Shown here piece by piece: positions 1-5,736 of a DNA stretch of 6,414 nucleotides. Source of the stretch: Bacillota bacterium (lineage in GTDB: Bacteria > Bacillota > Clostridia > Clostridiales > Clostridiaceae). A model generated the notes under the pieces. It was not told the DNA's origin, made no database searches, and was given only the letters and a program-made list of their open reading frames with translations. The translations under genes and the position numbers were made by a program. Within the stretch, counting starts at the first letter, position 1, and every line of letters begins with the position of its first letter. Where the stretch lies: NCBI GenBank assembly GCA_030706015.1, contig JAUZPI010000148.1, positions 1 to 6,414 on the forward strand, read 5' to 3'.

Positions 1-300
1 AATATAATTATCATTAAACCAATATATCTTTTTTAAGGAATTTGACAACTGATTTAAAACAGGTATACTCTCCGCTAAAGCTGGGTTTATACTAAGCCCT
101 ATAAACATAATTAACACTAAAGAGGCTGCCACAGCAAACATTTTTCTTTTCCCTGATTTCTTATATTTTATTTCTTCTGGCTTTTGCCTCAAAATATCAT
201 AAGCCTTATTTAGTTTTATATCTATACTCTTTGGCAGTTCAATTTCCTCCTCTGCAGCTATATGCTTTTCAATATATTTGTCATATAATTTATCCTCCAT
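1..300 (-). CDS. Putative membrane-anchored anti-sigma factor (N-terminal 100 residues, runs off window)
   Basis: The frame starts at an ATG (300-298) that overlaps the TAA stop of the upstream sigma factor gene (TAATG) and stays open to the left edge, so only the N-terminus is seen. A good ribosome binding site, AAGGAGG, lies 9 bases upstream inside the sigma gene. The product begins with a charged, probably cytoplasmic segment of about 50 residues (MEDKLYDKY..., then a basic KKSGKRK stretch). One hydrophobic segment follows (about residues 54-71, MFAVAASLVLIMFIGLSI), then an extracytoplasmic start with NPALAESIPVLNQL. This layout and the NPA-A-SIPVL motif after the membrane helix resemble clostridial anti-sigma proteins of the DUF4179 type encoded next to ECF sigma factors. 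By inference it holds the sigma factor at the membrane until a signal releases it. The family assignment is from the N-terminus and context only; the sensor domain is outside the window. Confidence 0.72.
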   Translation of the reverse strand, partial: MEDKLYDKYIEKHIAAEEEIELPKSIDIKLNKAYDILRQKPEEIKYKKSGKRKMFAVAASLVLIMFIGLSINPALAESIPVLNQLSNSLKKIYWFNDNYI

Positions 301-854
301 TAGAATTCCCCTCCTTTTAATAAAACAAATAATTTCTTTCTTGCCCTAGAGAGCCTAGATTTTACCGTACCCTCCGAAATCTCCAGCGTTTCTGAAATAT
401 CCTTAACACAAAAATCCTCATAATAGTACAGCATTACTACCTTTCTAAACTCCTCATCCAATTTCCTAATTGCCTGAAGCACTGGATGCTTGTCCAAATT
501 ATAATTATCTGTGTATTCTTCTTCCTTAAATAATTTATCAAAGGTAATAAATTTCTTTTTCTGCCTTAAAATATTATTACACTCATTCACCATAACTTTA
601 ATAAGCCAGGATTTAAAGCTTTCTGCTTTCTCTAATTTTTTAATATTTCTAAATGCTTTAAGTACCGTCTCCTGCATTGCATCACCTACATCCTCATCGC
701 TGTCTAGTATAGACTTACCCATTCTGTACAAATCCAGTTTGTAGTTTTCAATAAGACTAATAAAGGCTTCTTCATCTCCAGCCTTAGCTTTTTCAATTGT
801 CTTCTTTAGGCAAAAGCTCTGCTCTTCTGATTCATTAATTTCATTCAGATACAT
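300..854 (-). CDS. RNA polymerase sigma factor, ECF (sigma-70 family)
   Basis: A 184-residue protein with the two domains of an ECF sigma factor. Region 2 spans about residues 28-100 (AFISLIENYKLDLYRMGKSIL, then DAMQETVLKAFRNI and the SFKSWLIKVMVNECNNILR helix). Region 4 spans about 124-180 (LDEEFRKVVMLYYYEDF, then the helix-turn-helix DISETLEISEGTVKSRLSRARKKL). There is no region 1.1 or 3, as expected for the group. I place the start at the second ATG (854) because AAGGGAG lies 7 bases upstream. A longer frame opens at 875, but that ATG would be only a few bases from the predicted transcription start and has no clear ribosome binding site. The gene overlaps the next one, a candidate membrane anti-sigma factor, giving the usual sigma/anti-sigma operon. 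An ECF-like promoter just upstream suggests that it transcribes itself. The signal and regulon cannot be read from this window. Confidence 0.9.
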   Translation of the reverse strand: MYLNEINESEEQSFCLKKTIEKAKAGDEEAFISLIENYKLDLYRMGKSILDSDEDVGDAMQETVLKAFRNIKKLEKAESFKSWLIKVMVNECNNILRQKKKFITFDKLFKEEEYTDNYNLDKHPVLQAIRKLDEEFRKVVMLYYYEDFCVKDISETLEISEGTVKSRLSRARKKLFVLLKGGEF

Positions 855-860
855 ATTACA

Positions 861-868
861 TCTCCCTT
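861..868 (-). promoter_or_regulatory. Ribosome binding site fixing the sigma factor start at 854
   Basis: The minus strand reads AAGGGAGA here, with 7 bases between GGGAG and the ATG at 854. The alternative ATG at 875 is preceded only by a weak TAGGAAA. This site decides the start of the sigma factor gene. Confidence 0.7.
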
Positions 869-887
869 CTGTCATTTTCCTATATAA

Positions 888-913
888 GACGTGTTTATAC
901 CCTATCTGGTTCC
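888..913 (-). promoter_or_regulatory. ECF-type, probably autoregulatory promoter of the sigma factor gene
   Basis: On the minus strand, GGAACC (913-908) is followed after exactly 16 bases by CGTC (891-888). This matches the general ECF promoter form, with an AAC core in the -35 element and CGT in the -10 element. Transcription would begin near 880-883. That leaves a short leader with the AAGGGAG ribosome binding site for the ATG at 854, and rules against the ATG at 875. No sigma-A promoter of comparable quality is seen in this 125-base gap. Autoregulation is inferred from position and motif. Confidence 0.68.
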
Positions 914-967
914 CTATTTTATCGAAAATCTGAAATATTTACTACTTAAGTTTATCTTAAACTTAAA

Positions 968-995
968 CAGCCTGCATCAAAACTGATACAGGCTG
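968..995 (-). terminator. Rho-independent terminator after pncB
   Basis: An 11-base-pair stem (CAGCCTGTATC paired with GATGCAGGCTG on the minus strand) with a 6-base loop begins 5 bases after the pncB stop. TTTAAGTTTAAG follows. In the minus-strand RNA all pairs form, with one G-U. On the plus strand the same position would be a C-A mismatch, which supports use in the minus direction. Confidence 0.8.
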
Positions 996-1000
996 CTTTA

Positions 1001-2482
1001 TTAATCTTCAAAACTGAGTTCATTTAATAGTTTATTTTTTAAATTCCAAAGTTCAGTGGATAAGTCTACATAATATTTATGCGGGTTTTCAAATCTCATA
1101 AGCTCTGGCCATAGAGTTTCTAATTGTTCTTTGCAGTAGTCTTGAATTTCTTGAAGAGTAGGAGTTTTATAAACACACTCTCCCTTTTCAAAAATAGGTA
1201 CCTGCAATTTTCTAACATAAAAGTTTCTTATCTTTTTTCTCTTCCAGGTGTACACTGGGTCAAATATTTCATATACTTGTGTTTCATCTATTGTTTCATC
1301 CTTAAGAGTTATAACATCTGCTATAGCCTTATTAGTCGCCTTGTCAAATAATCTATAGGTAATTTTAAATCCTGGATTTGTTGTCTTCGTTTCATTTTCG
1401 CTAATCTTTATTTTAGGTATTATATTTCCTTCTAATTCAATAGCAGACAGCTTATAAACTCCTCCAAATACGCTTTCAGATTTTGAGGTTATAAGACGTT
1501 CTCCTACACCAAAAGAATCCACCTTAGCTCCTTGGGTTATAACATCTCTTATGATGTATTCATCTAACGAACTAGAAACCGTAATCTTACACTCTTCATA
1601 GCCTGCCTTATCAAGCATCTCTCTACATTTATTACTTAGGTAGGTGATATCTCCACTGTCTATTCTAATGCCCTTTGGTCTTTTTCCTAAGGGTCTCAAT
1701 ATTTCGTCAAAAACCTTTATGGCATTTGGTATGCCGGATTTTAGCACATTATAGGTATCTACAAGCAGGATACAATTATCCGGATTAGTATTTGTCCAAG
1801 CCTTAAAAGCCTCATATTCAGAAGGGAATAATTGAACCCAGCTGTGAGCCATGGTGCCTACTGCAGGTATACCGAACATTTCCTCGGCAATAGTGCAGGC
1901 TGTTGAATTGCAGCCGCCAACATAAGCAGCCCTAGCTCCATATACAGCACCATCATAGCCCTGAGCTCTTCTGCTTCCAAATTCCATAACTGGTCTTCCA
2001 TCAGCTGCCCTTACTATCCTATTTGCCTTTGTAGCAATTAAACTTTGGTGATTAATTGTCAAAAGTATCATAGTTTCGATAAATTGTACCTCCATAACTG
2101 GTGCTTTGACTGTTACTATAGGCTCGTTTGGAAAAATAGGTGTGCCTTCAGGAATAGCCCATATATCGCCAGTAAACTTGAAGTTCCTTAAATAATCTAG
2201 GAACTCTTCTGGAAAAACACCTTTTGATCTAAGATAATTTATATCTTCCTCCTCAAAGCTTATATTATTTATATATTGAATTATCTGTTCAACTCCTGCC
2301 ATTATGGCAAAGCCGCCCTCGTCAGGAACCTTTCTAAAAAACATATCAAAATATGCAGTTAAATTTCCTAATCGGCTTTGCATATATCCGTTCATCATAG
2401 TTAATTCATAAAAGTCCGTAAGCATAGTCAGGTTTCTGCTGTCCTTCCAATTAATTTTATTATAGATTTCTTTATTAATCAT
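1001..2482 (-). CDS. pncB: Nicotinate phosphoribosyltransferase (NAPRTase)
   Basis: A 493-residue enzyme of the Preiss-Handler NAD salvage route. It joins nicotinate and PRPP to give nicotinate mononucleotide, with ATP hydrolysis (EC 6.3.4.21), in the cytoplasm. Family hallmarks are seen in order. The N-terminal TDFYELTMMNGYM is at 22-34. FDMFFRKVPDEGGFAI is at 45-60, and FGSRRAQGYDGA at 168-179. GTMAHSW is at 209-215, where His213 is in the position of the phosphorylated histidine of the family. VDTYNVLKSG is at 241-250, GIRIDSGD at 271-278 and SFGVGERL at 323-330. The length is normal for the longer Firmicutes form and no break is seen. The ATG overlaps the upstream stop (ATGA), and GGGGAG lies 8 bases before it, so translation is probably coupled to the small gene upstream. 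A terminator follows at once. The function is firmly recognised; regulation through the palindromes at 2890-2915 is inference. Confidence 0.95.
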   Translation of the reverse strand: MINKEIYNKINWKDSRNLTMLTDFYELTMMNGYMQSRLGNLTAYFDMFFRKVPDEGGFAIMAGVEQIIQYINNISFEEEDINYLRSKGVFPEEFLDYLRNFKFTGDIWAIPEGTPIFPNEPIVTVKAPVMEVQFIETMILLTINHQSLIATKANRIVRAADGRPVMEFGSRRAQGYDGAVYGARAAYVGGCNSTACTIAEEMFGIPAVGTMAHSWVQLFPSEYEAFKAWTNTNPDNCILLVDTYNVLKSGIPNAIKVFDEILRPLGKRPKGIRIDSGDITYLSNKCREMLDKAGYEECKITVSSSLDEYIIRDVITQGAKVDSFGVGERLITSKSESVFGGVYKLSAIELEGNIIPKIKISENETKTTNPGFKITYRLFDKATNKAIADVITLKDETIDETQVYEIFDPVYTWKRKKIRNFYVRKLQVPIFEKGECVYKTPTLQEIQDYCKEQLETLWPELMRFENPHKYYVDLSTELWNLKNKLLNELSFED

Positions 2483-2850
2483 ACAACCATCTCCCCAATA
2501 AAATTTTCAATACTTTCCCCTATTATCATTTCAACAATCTTGTTAACAATTTTATTTGTTTCATCTTTATCAAACTTATAAGTTTTTTGTTTTCCGATAT
2601 GAATGACAAGGCTAATAAATTCATTGTCTTCCTCAGTCCAAAATGTAATGCCGTTGGTGCTAGTATTTAGAGAATTATATGCTTTTAGTGTAAATGAAAA
2701 ATTATAGCCAAACTGAGCAATCTCTTTTCCATCTCTATAAGCACATCTATGAAAAGGTATAATCTTACCATCTACATTTTTTAGTCTCTCGTCCCTAATA
2801 AGCCTTGTAACTACTCTGTAAAGATAATATTCTTTTGAAGTCCCCAGCAT
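2479..2850 (-). CDS. Conserved-looking hypothetical protein coupled to pncB
   Basis: A 123-residue protein that I do not recognise. I choose the ATG at 2850 because AAGGTGAT lies 8 bases upstream; a longer frame from 2901 has no such site and would begin at about the transcription start of the promoter. The protein is soluble, with no membrane segment or signal peptide. It starts with a basic stretch (YYLYRVVTRLIRDERLKN), has an aromatic, strand-like middle (FGYNFSFTLKAYNS, then GITFWTEEDNEFISLVIHIG) and ends in a hydrophobic helix (NKIVNKIVEMIIGESIENFIGEMVV). Its stop overlaps the pncB start by 4 bases, so the two form one operon from the promoter at 2914-2942. This suggests a link to nicotinate or NAD metabolism, but nothing in the sequence shows an activity. 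No helix-turn-helix is apparent, so I do not call it the regulator of the operon. Confidence 0.75.
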   Translation of the reverse strand: MLGTSKEYYLYRVVTRLIRDERLKNVDGKIIPFHRCAYRDGKEIAQFGYNFSFTLKAYNSLNTSTNGITFWTEEDNEFISLVIHIGKQKTYKFDKDETNKIVNKIVEMIIGESIENFIGEMVV

Positions 2851-2856
2851 AATTCC

Positions 2857-2864
2857 ATCACCTT
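2857..2864 (-). promoter_or_regulatory. Ribosome binding site fixing the start of the pncB-coupled gene
   Basis: AAGGTGAT on the minus strand matches the 16S rRNA tail well and lies 8 bases before the ATG at 2850. It makes that ATG a better start than the upstream in-frame ATG at 2901. Confidence 0.65.
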
Positions 2865-2889
2865 CTCTAGAACAACATAATTTATTATT

Positions 2890-2915
2890 TGTTAATAACA
2901 TACTGTTAATAACAT
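2890..2915 (-). promoter_or_regulatory. Twin palindromic operator candidate at the pncB operon promoter
   Basis: Two identical 12-mers (TGTTAATAACAT on the plus strand, 2890-2901 and 2904-2915) are repeated with a 14-base period. Each holds a perfect 11-base palindrome, TGTTA-N-TAACA. The second copy overlaps the end of the -10 box, and the pair covers the expected transcription start, a position typical of a repressor site. Which regulator binds is unknown; NAD-responsive repressors exist in Firmicutes, but I cannot match this motif to one of them. Confidence 0.6.
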
Positions 2916-2942
2916 TATATTAATTATTCCATTGTTTGTCAA
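2914..2942 (-). promoter_or_regulatory. Consensus sigma-A promoter of the small gene-pncB operon
   Basis: On the minus strand, TTGACA (2942-2937) and TATAAT (2919-2914) are separated by exactly 17 bases. Both boxes are perfect matches to the housekeeping consensus. The start of transcription would be near 2907, giving a leader of about 57 bases before the ATG at 2850. A promoter this strong suggests that control comes from a repressor, in line with the palindromes over its -10 box. Confidence 0.88.
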
Positions 2943-3001
2943 CTACTTTTATTATTCTCTTTATAAAGATTTAAAATTAAAAATTTGCAAAGAAATAAGC
3001 C

Positions 3002-3022
3002 CAACAAGTACTTTACTTATTG
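3002..3022 (-). terminator. Possible terminator hairpin
   Basis: A 9-base-pair stem (CAATAAGTA with TACTTGTTG on the minus strand, one U-G pair) with a 3-base loop is followed by GGCTTATTTCTTT. The plus strand would have a mismatch instead of the wobble pair. It overlaps the stop of the broken small frame at 3017-3144. It is AT-rich and its T tract is interrupted, so it is a weak call. Confidence 0.4.
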
Positions 3023-3144
3023 AGCTCTATTTTTGATTAACAATTTCACCAGTTCCTCATCATTTTTTTCTTTCTCATAATTTGAATTTGTTGACTATTT
3101 TCTATACAACTTCCTATAACTTCTCTAATCTCTAATTTATTCAT
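3017..3144 (-). pseudogene. Possible small gene broken by a one-base deletion in an A run
   Basis: A short frame starts at ATG 3144 (MNKLEIREVIGSCIENSQQI, then QIMRKK) and as read stops at 3046 after 32 residues. If the run of seven A at about 3064-3070 had one more A, the frame would go on as NDEELVKLLIKNRAQ and stop at 3017, right at the hairpin 3002-3022. Both parts have a protein-like, helix-rich, charged composition. There is no convincing ribosome binding site and I recognise no family. It could be a decayed small gene, the remnant of a larger one, or chance. The rest of the 2943-3318 gap holds only AT-rich sequence and the hairpin at 3240-3277. Confidence 0.25.
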
Positions 3145-3239
3145 ACCGCAACACAGCCCTTATAGATACACCTTACCAATTTCTTCTCTTTTTTAATGTA
3201 TAATACTAAATTTCACGTATTATATAACCTGTATACTAT

Positions 3240-3277
3240 AAAATCTCACAAATTAAACATACACTATGAGATATTTT
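3240..3277 (-). terminator. Possible terminator after the Imm26 gene
   Basis: About 40 bases after the Imm26 stop, the minus strand can pair AAAA..TCTCA with TGAGATTTT (9 pairs with a 2-base bulge and a loop of about 18 bases), ending in TTTTATAG. It is weak in GC, but its position suits the end of the immunity unit. On the plus strand it is also followed by a T-rich run, although no plus-strand gene needs it. Confidence 0.35.
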
Positions 3278-3318
3278 CGTTTTTTTAAAATCATTTTAGT
3301 TCAACAAACATAAGAATA

Positions 3319-3789
3319 TTATAACTTATATACTATATTATCTAGTTCTGCGTACCAATCTTCATACCCATATTTTGCTTTAACAGCATCCTCAAGAATT
3401 ATAGGCGAATATGAGGTTACTGGCTTTAATTCTTTAATCTGATATTCATTGGCTATTCCCAAAACTTCGCCTTTATGTGATAACACCTTATACCCTTCTA
3501 ACGTTTCCGTAATATATTGTGGAAATACTAAATGCTTTGGAATTTGAGCATTGCCTACTATCACCCATTTACCATCTTCTATTTCTACATCAACCGTATT
3601 AATAAAAAATACAATTTGCCTGCCTATTATTTCTTCAACAGAGGGATGCTCATCAGATATTATATCGTATATTATCATGCTGTCACTAGTTGTTCCTTGA
3701 GCTACGACTTGCCCGTAGCTATACATATTTTTGCCTATTCTTATTGCAAAAATATCCCCTACTCTAACATTTGCCTTCTTTTTTGCCAC
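3319..3789 (-). CDS. Imm26-family immunity protein
   Basis: A 156-residue soluble protein whose N-terminus, basic and then GDIFAIRIGKNMYSYGQVVAQ (residues 11-31), is characteristic of Imm26 immunity proteins of polymorphic toxin systems. IVFFINTVDVE and the KHLVFPQYI segment in the middle also fit, as does the family length of about 150. The start is GTG (3789), with AAGGG 6 bases upstream. Such proteins stay in the cytoplasm and neutralise the toxin domain of a neighbouring or incoming Rhs, WapA or CDI-type toxin. No toxin gene lies beside it here; the nearest toxin domain (5737-6286) has its own adjacent candidate. It is therefore likely an orphan immunity gene kept from an earlier toxin module or acquired against toxins of neighbours. 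The family call is from memory of its motifs and not from a search. Confidence 0.72.
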   Translation of the reverse strand: MAKKKANVRVGDIFAIRIGKNMYSYGQVVAQGTTSDSMIIYDIISDEHPSVEEIIGRQIVFFINTVDVEIEDGKWVIVGNAQIPKHLVFPQYITETLEGYKVLSHKGEVLGIANEYQIKELKPVTSYSPIILEDAVKAKYGYEDWYAELDNIVYKL

Positions 3790-3805
3790 TTAAATCCCTT
3801 CATTT

Positions 3806-3907
3806 CTATACCCTAATTTTCAAATTATATTTCTTAAATTTACTTTTTTCAGATGTCATATCACTAAAAATCCAAATTCTTATTGCAACAACCAAAGTAT
3901 TAAACAT
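3806..3907 (-). other. Possible decayed C-terminal remnant of the gene at 3935-4186
   Basis: In the same frame as the upstream gene, beyond three stops in about 30 bases, a 33-residue open stretch begins MFNTLVVAIRIWIFSDMTSE and ends KFKKYNLKIRV. It includes a strand-like IRIWIFSD segment. It has no ribosome binding site. It may be the eroded remainder of the truncated immunity-like gene, or chance. Confidence 0.2.
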
Positions 3908-3934
3908 TTATAATGCTATATCAATTTAACCGCT

Positions 3935-4186
3935 CTAAACAGTTTCATCTATAATTATATTAAACTGTGATATAAAATTATTTAAATGTTGTAATGCTAG
4001 TTCATCATTTTTACATTGATTATTCTTACTTTTCTTATAAAATGAAAACTGCAAAACTCCTTTAGGATTAACCTTGGAATAGACGTTTAATAAATCTTCT
4101 TCTTGCTCGACCATCCAGTCTTCTGATAAAAACAAAGTAAACCATCCTGAAAATTCGTATGGTATTATGTTTTTTTGCTTTTTCAT
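3935..4186 (-). CDS. Immunity-like small protein, probably C-terminally truncated
   Basis: An 83-residue product with a proper start: AGGTG 7 bases before the ATG. It reads IIPYEFSGWFTLFLSEDW (residues 7-24), VNPKGVLQFSFYKK (39-52), then a helix with ALQHLNNFISQF (64-75) and IIIDETV at the end. The pattern of an aromatic strand, an EDW turn, a second strand and a helix is like the N-terminal half of a group of uncharacterised immunity-type proteins found beside Rhs toxins. As I recall that group is about 140-150 residues, so this copy would have lost its second half to the TAG at 3935. That comparison is from memory and moderate in strength. Its start lies just downstream of the intron fragment, so the intron's arrival or rearrangement may have shaped this gene. 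It may be expressed but is unlikely to be fully functional if the truncation is real. Confidence 0.6.
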   Translation of the reverse strand: MKKQKNIIPYEFSGWFTLFLSEDWMVEQEEDLLNVYSKVNPKGVLQFSFYKKSKNNQCKNDELALQHLNNFISQFNIIIDETV

Positions 4187-4229
4187 ATATTATCACCTTT
4201 CAATGTTAAAACTCCATATAACGTTTCAG

Positions 4230-4903
4230 CGAGTATATCATCCTTTAGCTTCTCTTAGTCTTACTCGAACCTAATGGATTGTATAATATAAAATTTCTTA
4301 CTTTATTGACTTGTGGCAATCCCTCCACTGACTTTCGCCAGCTTCAACAGTACTATGCCACTACTTTCACTGATATAAAGATAAGTTATAGCTTTTACCT
4401 TCCCTTATCACCATTTCATAGAAAATAAGTTCTCCCTGTTATCAGCTTACCACGTTCCAATGGTTTTATCCTTACATATACCTTTAGGTAATTCCTGTGA
4501 GCCTGTTTGCTAGCTATTTATTAAAATAGCACATACTGCCTGTAACAGTATAAGGATTTTCATATCAGAGATTTTTACTCATTCTCACAAACCTTACAAC
4601 TTAGGTAGGATAGAAATTTCTATCTATTCCGATTATAGACCCTTACCTTAGGAATTTCGTCAGTTCATATTTGAACATTCTTACCATGGGTATTTTATGG
4701 ACTCCCGGCCTATCTTACACTCGACCACCTCTGGTTCGCTGTTCCTAGAGCTTTCGCTCCTTAGGGTGTACTCTCAGCCGACTTCACCGAGCTTATAACA
4801 AAACTTTTCTTACTAAAAACTTTGCTTTTCGGAGTATCAGAGAAAGCCCTTCAAGGCGTTACCCTTTCATTTGACTTGTAGCTTATTTTACTTACATAAT
4901 CAC
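4230..4903 (-). mobile_element. Group II intron 5' half (domains I-III), truncated, without maturase
   Basis: This stretch has no coding frame of note, but on the minus strand it carries motifs that recur in Firmicutes group II introns of the ltrA type. Near the 5' end are AAGTCAA and CCGAAAAGC. AGCGAAAGCT, GGAACAGCGAACC and GGTCGAGTGTAAGAT follow, then GGCCGGGAGTCC and CTGACGAAATTCC. Further on are TTGTGAGAA with TAAAAATCTCTGAT, TGTGCTATT, ATTGGAACGTGGTAAG and ACAGGGAG. A domain-III-like end reads TAGTGGCATAGTACTGTTGA, then AAGCTGGCGAAAGTC and GGATTGCC (about 4315). The 5' boundary may be the GTGAT at 4903. No maturase frame, domain V or domain VI follows before the gene at 4186, so it cannot splice or move alone. 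The boundaries are approximate. The flank 4904-5000 shows no gene. Confidence 0.7.
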
Positions 4904-5000
4904 CGAAAACTACTGCATCGTTTAAATATTATTCTTTGTTGCCATCATATTTCCTTTTCTCTATATTATTTCTATTATAAACTCTTCCGCCTATTATTGA

Positions 5001-5039
5001 AAAACGCCAATAAGTAGTATCAGTACCTGTTGGCGTTTT
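5001..5039 (-). terminator. Strong terminator downstream of the toxin/immunity pair
   Basis: A perfect 10-base-pair stem (AAAACGCCAA with TTGGCGTTTT) with a 19-base loop runs into T on both strands: GGCGTTTTTC on the minus strand and GGCGTTTTATTGTT on the plus strand. It lies 155 bases after the immunity candidate. It would end the toxin/immunity transcript and also shield against transcription from the other side. Confidence 0.8.
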
Positions 5040-5053
5040 ATTGTTAGATTCAA

Positions 5054-5119
5054 TTAATCTACATTATATTCCTTATGCTTTTCTGGATAGTACCTAAGCT
5101 GTTCCATTTCGGTATACAT
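5054..5119 (-). other. Short frame, possible gene remnant
   Basis: Between the immunity candidate and the terminator a 21-codon frame starts MYTEMEQLRYYPEKHKEYN and ends at TAA 5054. The same frame upstream reads NALSPSLSLYDMT before two stops. There is no ribosome binding site. The composition looks protein-like, so it may be the tail of a lost toxin or immunity gene that once preceded the terminator. I recognise no family. Confidence 0.2.
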
Positions 5120-5193
5120 TTATGAGTTTTAAGTCATATCATACAATGACAAACTTGGGCTTAATGCATTATTTTACTTATTAGCTACTATAA

Positions 5194-5706
5194 TTATAAT
5201 ATTCTATACTTTTCTTTCTCAATAAGTTCTTTTATAGCTGGACTCATATATTCAACTAATTTTCCTCCTTCTATATTTAGCTCAGTTTTAGGTAAATTGC
5301 CCCTTATCCACTTATTTAAATCTTTATACCATTCATCAACTTTTTTTGATTTCTCGACTTTTTCACCTTCTTTGTTATAAAATTTCATATCTACCCATAG
5401 TCTCCCTCTAGATAATTCCTTTATATCTTCTCTAATAATTGTTCTAGAAAATTCGATGACTGGTGATTCAATAAAGTTAATATATTCTCTTATATTAGGT
5501 ATATTCTCTAAAACGAGTTTTCCAAATTCAGGCTTGTACAAATATACTTTAAACCATCCTTTACCCGAAAACGCCTTTGGTAATTCCTTAATCGAAATTG
5601 GTTTGTTATTATTACCCTCGAATAATATCTCTCCGTTTTCTAATACATAATCTATAAATTTATCTTCAATATCTTCATCCATAAAAAAACAAATTTGCTT
5701 ACCCAT
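5194..5706 (-). CDS. Candidate cognate immunity protein (170 residues, family not recognised)
   Basis: The gene starts 30 bases after the toxin-domain stop, with GAGGTG 5 bases before the ATG, the standard arrangement of a toxin and its immunity gene. The product is soluble and rich in charge. An acidic start (FFMDEDIEDKFIDYVLENGE) is followed by a GNNNKPISIKELP loop, a strand-like GWFKVYLYKPEFGKLVLENI, a central IEFSRTIIRED, RLWVDMKFYN and a lysine/tryptophan-rich helix (KKVDEWYKDLNKWIRGN). It ends with a helix (MSPAIKELIEKEKYRIL). No signal peptide or membrane segment is present, as expected for an immunity protein that binds its toxin in the cytoplasm. I do not recognise a named Imm family. 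The role rests on position, size and composition; proof would need family search or binding data. The strong terminator at 5001-5039 closes the unit. Confidence 0.65.
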   Translation of the reverse strand: MGKQICFFMDEDIEDKFIDYVLENGEILFEGNNNKPISIKELPKAFSGKGWFKVYLYKPEFGKLVLENIPNIREYINFIESPVIEFSRTIIREDIKELSRGRLWVDMKFYNKEGEKVEKSKKVDEWYKDLNKWIRGNLPKTELNIEGGKLVEYMSPAIKELIEKEKYRIL

Positions 5707-5736
5707 TACAACACCTCAAATTCAATATAATACTTA

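Noticed and set aside
511..744. Plus-strand open frame opposite the sigma factor gene
   Set aside because: It lies wholly inside a clear sigma factor gene in the other direction, has a low-complexity Leu/Ser/Phe composition and no ribosome binding site.
855..875. Upstream ATG start for the sigma factor (191 residues)
   Set aside because: It would lie only a few bases from the predicted transcription start and lacks a ribosome binding site, while the ATG at 854 has a good one.
1124..1351. Plus-strand open frame opposite pncB
   Set aside because: Antisense shadow of a well-conserved enzyme gene; Phe/Leu/Tyr-rich translation and no start signal.
3532..3816. Plus-strand open frame opposite the Imm26-type gene
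   Set aside because: Tyr/Ile-rich shadow of the real gene with no ribosome binding site.
4260..4275. tRNA-like GGTTCGAGT on the minus strand
   Set aside because: No acceptor stem, anticodon arm or CCA-type geometry around it; it lies in the tail of the intron fragment and is chance.
4922..4948. Eight-codon frame ATGATGGCAACA... with a purine-rich leader upstream of the intron fragment
   Set aside because: Too short to support as a gene and without recognisable sequence.
5456..5650. Plus-strand open frame opposite the immunity candidate
   Set aside because: Short antisense frame without a ribosome binding site, inside a gene supported by context.
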